From NCBI RefSeq assembly GCF_900096585.1, contig NZ_FMYH01000002.1, positions 393,997 to 457,996 of the forward strand: a DNA stretch of 64,000 nucleotides. Direction: 5' to 3'. The notes below the pieces were generated by a model that saw only the letters and a program-made list of their open reading frames with translations, had not been told where the DNA came from and did not search any database. Positions 62,863 through 64,000 of this stretch are shown here, piece by piece (the first letter of the stretch is position 1; each line of letters opens with the position of its first letter). The DNA is from Sanguibacter gelidistatuariae (GTDB taxonomy: Bacteria; Actinomycetota; Actinomycetes; Actinomycetales; Cellulomonadaceae). A program made the position numbers and the translations under genes.

Positions 62863-62897
62863 GGGGTGGAGCTGGTCGAGCGAGCGGACCGGTGGGG

Positions 62898-64000
62898 CTA
62901 CTTCTTGTCGGACTCGCCGTTGTCGGACTCGGCGTCGGGCTCGGCGGCCTTGACCTCCTCGACCACGACAATCTCCTCGACCACGACCTCCTCGACGACC
63001 ACGTCGGAGGCCGCCGCGGCGTCCTCTTCGACCGCGATCTCGTCGAGCTCGAGGCCACCCTCGACCGCGACGTCGCCGTAGTAGACGTAGTCGACGACGG
63101 TCTCTTCACCCGCGAAGCCGCGGTAGAAGAGCGCGGCGATCGCGGCACCGACGAGCGGGGCGACCCAGAAGATCCAGACCTGGCTCAGCGCCCAGCCGTC
63201 GGAGAACAGCGCCGCGGCGAGCGAACGTGCCGGGTTGAGCGATCCGCCGTCGAACGGTGTGGCGAGCATCAGCAAGATGAAGAACGTGAGTCCGATGACG
63301 ATCGGGGCGGACTTGGCCTTCACGCGCTTGTCGGTCACCGCGAGGATCACGCCGACGAACAGGGCGGTCGCGATGACCTCCATGATCGCGACGGCGGTCA
63401 GGTCGAACTTTGTGAACGTCGGCAGGACGAGCTGACCGGAGTTGATCGCGTCGTTGATCTGCGCCTGGGTCGCACCCTGAGCCAGGTAGGGGGCGAAGAA
63501 CGCCTTCTGGGCCGAGGCGAAGGCGGGGGAGTGATCGCCGAAGCCGTTGGCCGTCGCCGAGAAGAAGTTCTTCAGGCTCGAGTAGGCCGCGGTGTCGCCG
63601 GTTGTGAGCGACTTCGGGATGGTGGCGAAGAGTGCGGCGGCCGCTGCGACCGCGCCGACGATCTGCGTGATCCAGTAGACCGGCACGAGCTTCCACGGCG
63701 TGCGGCCCGCGAGGGCGGCGCCGAAGGTCACGGCCGGATTGAAGTGGCCACCGGAGATGTGCCCGACGGCGGCGATGCCGGCGATCAGCGCGACGCCGAA
63801 GCCGAGCGCGACCTCGAGCGAGCCGATGCCCTGGAGGGAGGCGTAGAGCGCCATGCCCACACCCACGAACACCAGCAGGAAGGTTCCGAGCAGCTCGGCG
63901 CCGATGAGTGCGAACGGCGAGGACGTGAACAAGGCCGGTCGGGAGGAGTGCGCGTCGCGCTCGTGGTCGATGACCACGGTCTCCGTGATGGGTGTCTGCT
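62898..64000 (-). CDS. MIP-family channel (aquaporin Z-like) with acidic tail; 5' end at the window edge
   Basis: About 360 aa. Six membrane helices with both pore motifs: NPA in GGHFNPAVTFGAALAG (~80) and NPAR in GGSLNPARSLAAALF (~250). The insert between helices 3 and 4 is unusually long for AqpZ (about 45 residues, FSATANGFGDHSPAFASAQK...). The C-terminal ~70 residues are very acidic and Val/Glu-rich (VVVEEVVVEEIVVVEE). A GTG at 63977 could start the protein, but the frame remains open to 64000 (reading QTPITET before it), so the true start may lie outside. Water or small-solute channel. Confidence 0.88.
   Translation of the reverse strand, partial: QTPITETVVIDHERDAHSSRPALFTSSPFALIGAELLGTFLLVFVGVGMALYASLQGIGSLEVALGFGVALIAGIAAVGHISGGHFNPAVTFGAALAGRTPWKLVPVYWITQIVGAVAAAAALFATIPKSLTTGDTAAYSSLKNFFSATANGFGDHSPAFASAQKAFFAPYLAQGATQAQINDAINSGQLVLPTFTKFDLTAVAIMEVIATALFVGVILAVTDKRVKAKSAPIVIGLTFFILLMLATPFDGGSLNPARSLAAALFSDGWALSQVWIFWVAPLVGAAIAALFYRGFAGEETVVDYVYYGDVAVEGGLELDEIAVEEDAAAASDVVVEEVVVEEIVVVEEVKAAEPDAESDNGESDKK

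Overview
This window comes from a high-GC Gram-positive genome. The codon bias, the leaderless start architecture and the neighbourhood sucC-sucD / DUF6350 / purN / purH / DUF3017 point to an actinomycete of the order Micrococcales, probably close to Cellulomonas, Oerskovia or Sanguibacter. That placement is inferred from gene content only. About 45 protein genes, two riboswitches, one polycysteine leader ORF and five pseudogenes or gene remnants can be supported. No rRNA, tRNA, CRISPR array, integrase or intact transposase was seen.

Layout. 1-7 kb: the start of a sensor histidine kinase, then a tightly overlapped phosphoketolase operon (xfp-pta-ackA) that turns sugar phosphates into acetyl phosphate, acetyl-CoA and acetate with ATP. 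7-9.2 kb: SURF1, YceI and a small membrane protein. 9.3-16.9 kb: a sugar cassette made of a GntR/LacI-type regulator, an ABC importer and two cytoplasmic mannosidases (GH76, GH125). It is bracketed by a direct repeat formed from the 3' end of an ABC exporter gene, and a decayed second YceI copy lies at its right edge. 17-20.5 kb: a heterodimeric ABC exporter with very asymmetric ATP sites. 20.5-26 kb: DUF3817, a secreted HExxH protein, a MoeZ-like E1/rhodanese, thiO under a TPP riboswitch, and guaA. 26-31 kb: membrane proteins and a PspC / PspC-kinase / LuxR regulator module. 31-41.8 kb: the assimilatory sulfate pathway (sirohydrochlorin chelatase, cysG, cysN, cysD, cysH, sulfite reductase), interrupted at 32.4-35.2 kb by an accessory patch with transposon remnants, an SDR/MmyB-type regulator pair and a truncated acetyltransferase. 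A leaderless 29-codon ORF ending in five consecutive Cys codons precedes the sulfite reductase gene. 41.8-49.3 kb: small membrane proteins, a chemoreceptor, PcrA helicase, an OmpA-domain lipoprotein and a GNAT. 49.3-52.3 kb: a lower-GC stretch, a DUF222-HNH protein, short tandem repeats and a VOC pseudogene. 52.3-64 kb: sucCD, DUF6350, purN, an epimerase/TetR pair, purH under a ZTP riboswitch, an FAD oxidoreductase, DUF3017 and a MIP channel.

How the parts connect. The sulfate genes form one dependency chain. CysDN makes APS, CysH reduces it to sulfite, the siroheme sulfite reductase makes sulfide, and CysG plus the chelatase supply siroheme. The poly-Cys leader is well placed to sense the end product, cysteine. 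The purine genes guaA, purN and purH are scattered, and purH carries its own ZTP sensor. The cassette at 9.4-16.1 kb is self-contained: import, two-step hydrolysis, and a regulator with three look-alike operators.

The strongest points for follow-up are the leaderless polycysteine attenuator with competing stems (41.47-41.71 kb), the repeat-bracketed mannoside cassette, the recurrent TANNNT-6/7 nt-start-codon arrangement at about a dozen genes, and the exporter whose two halves have lost opposite parts of the ATPase site.
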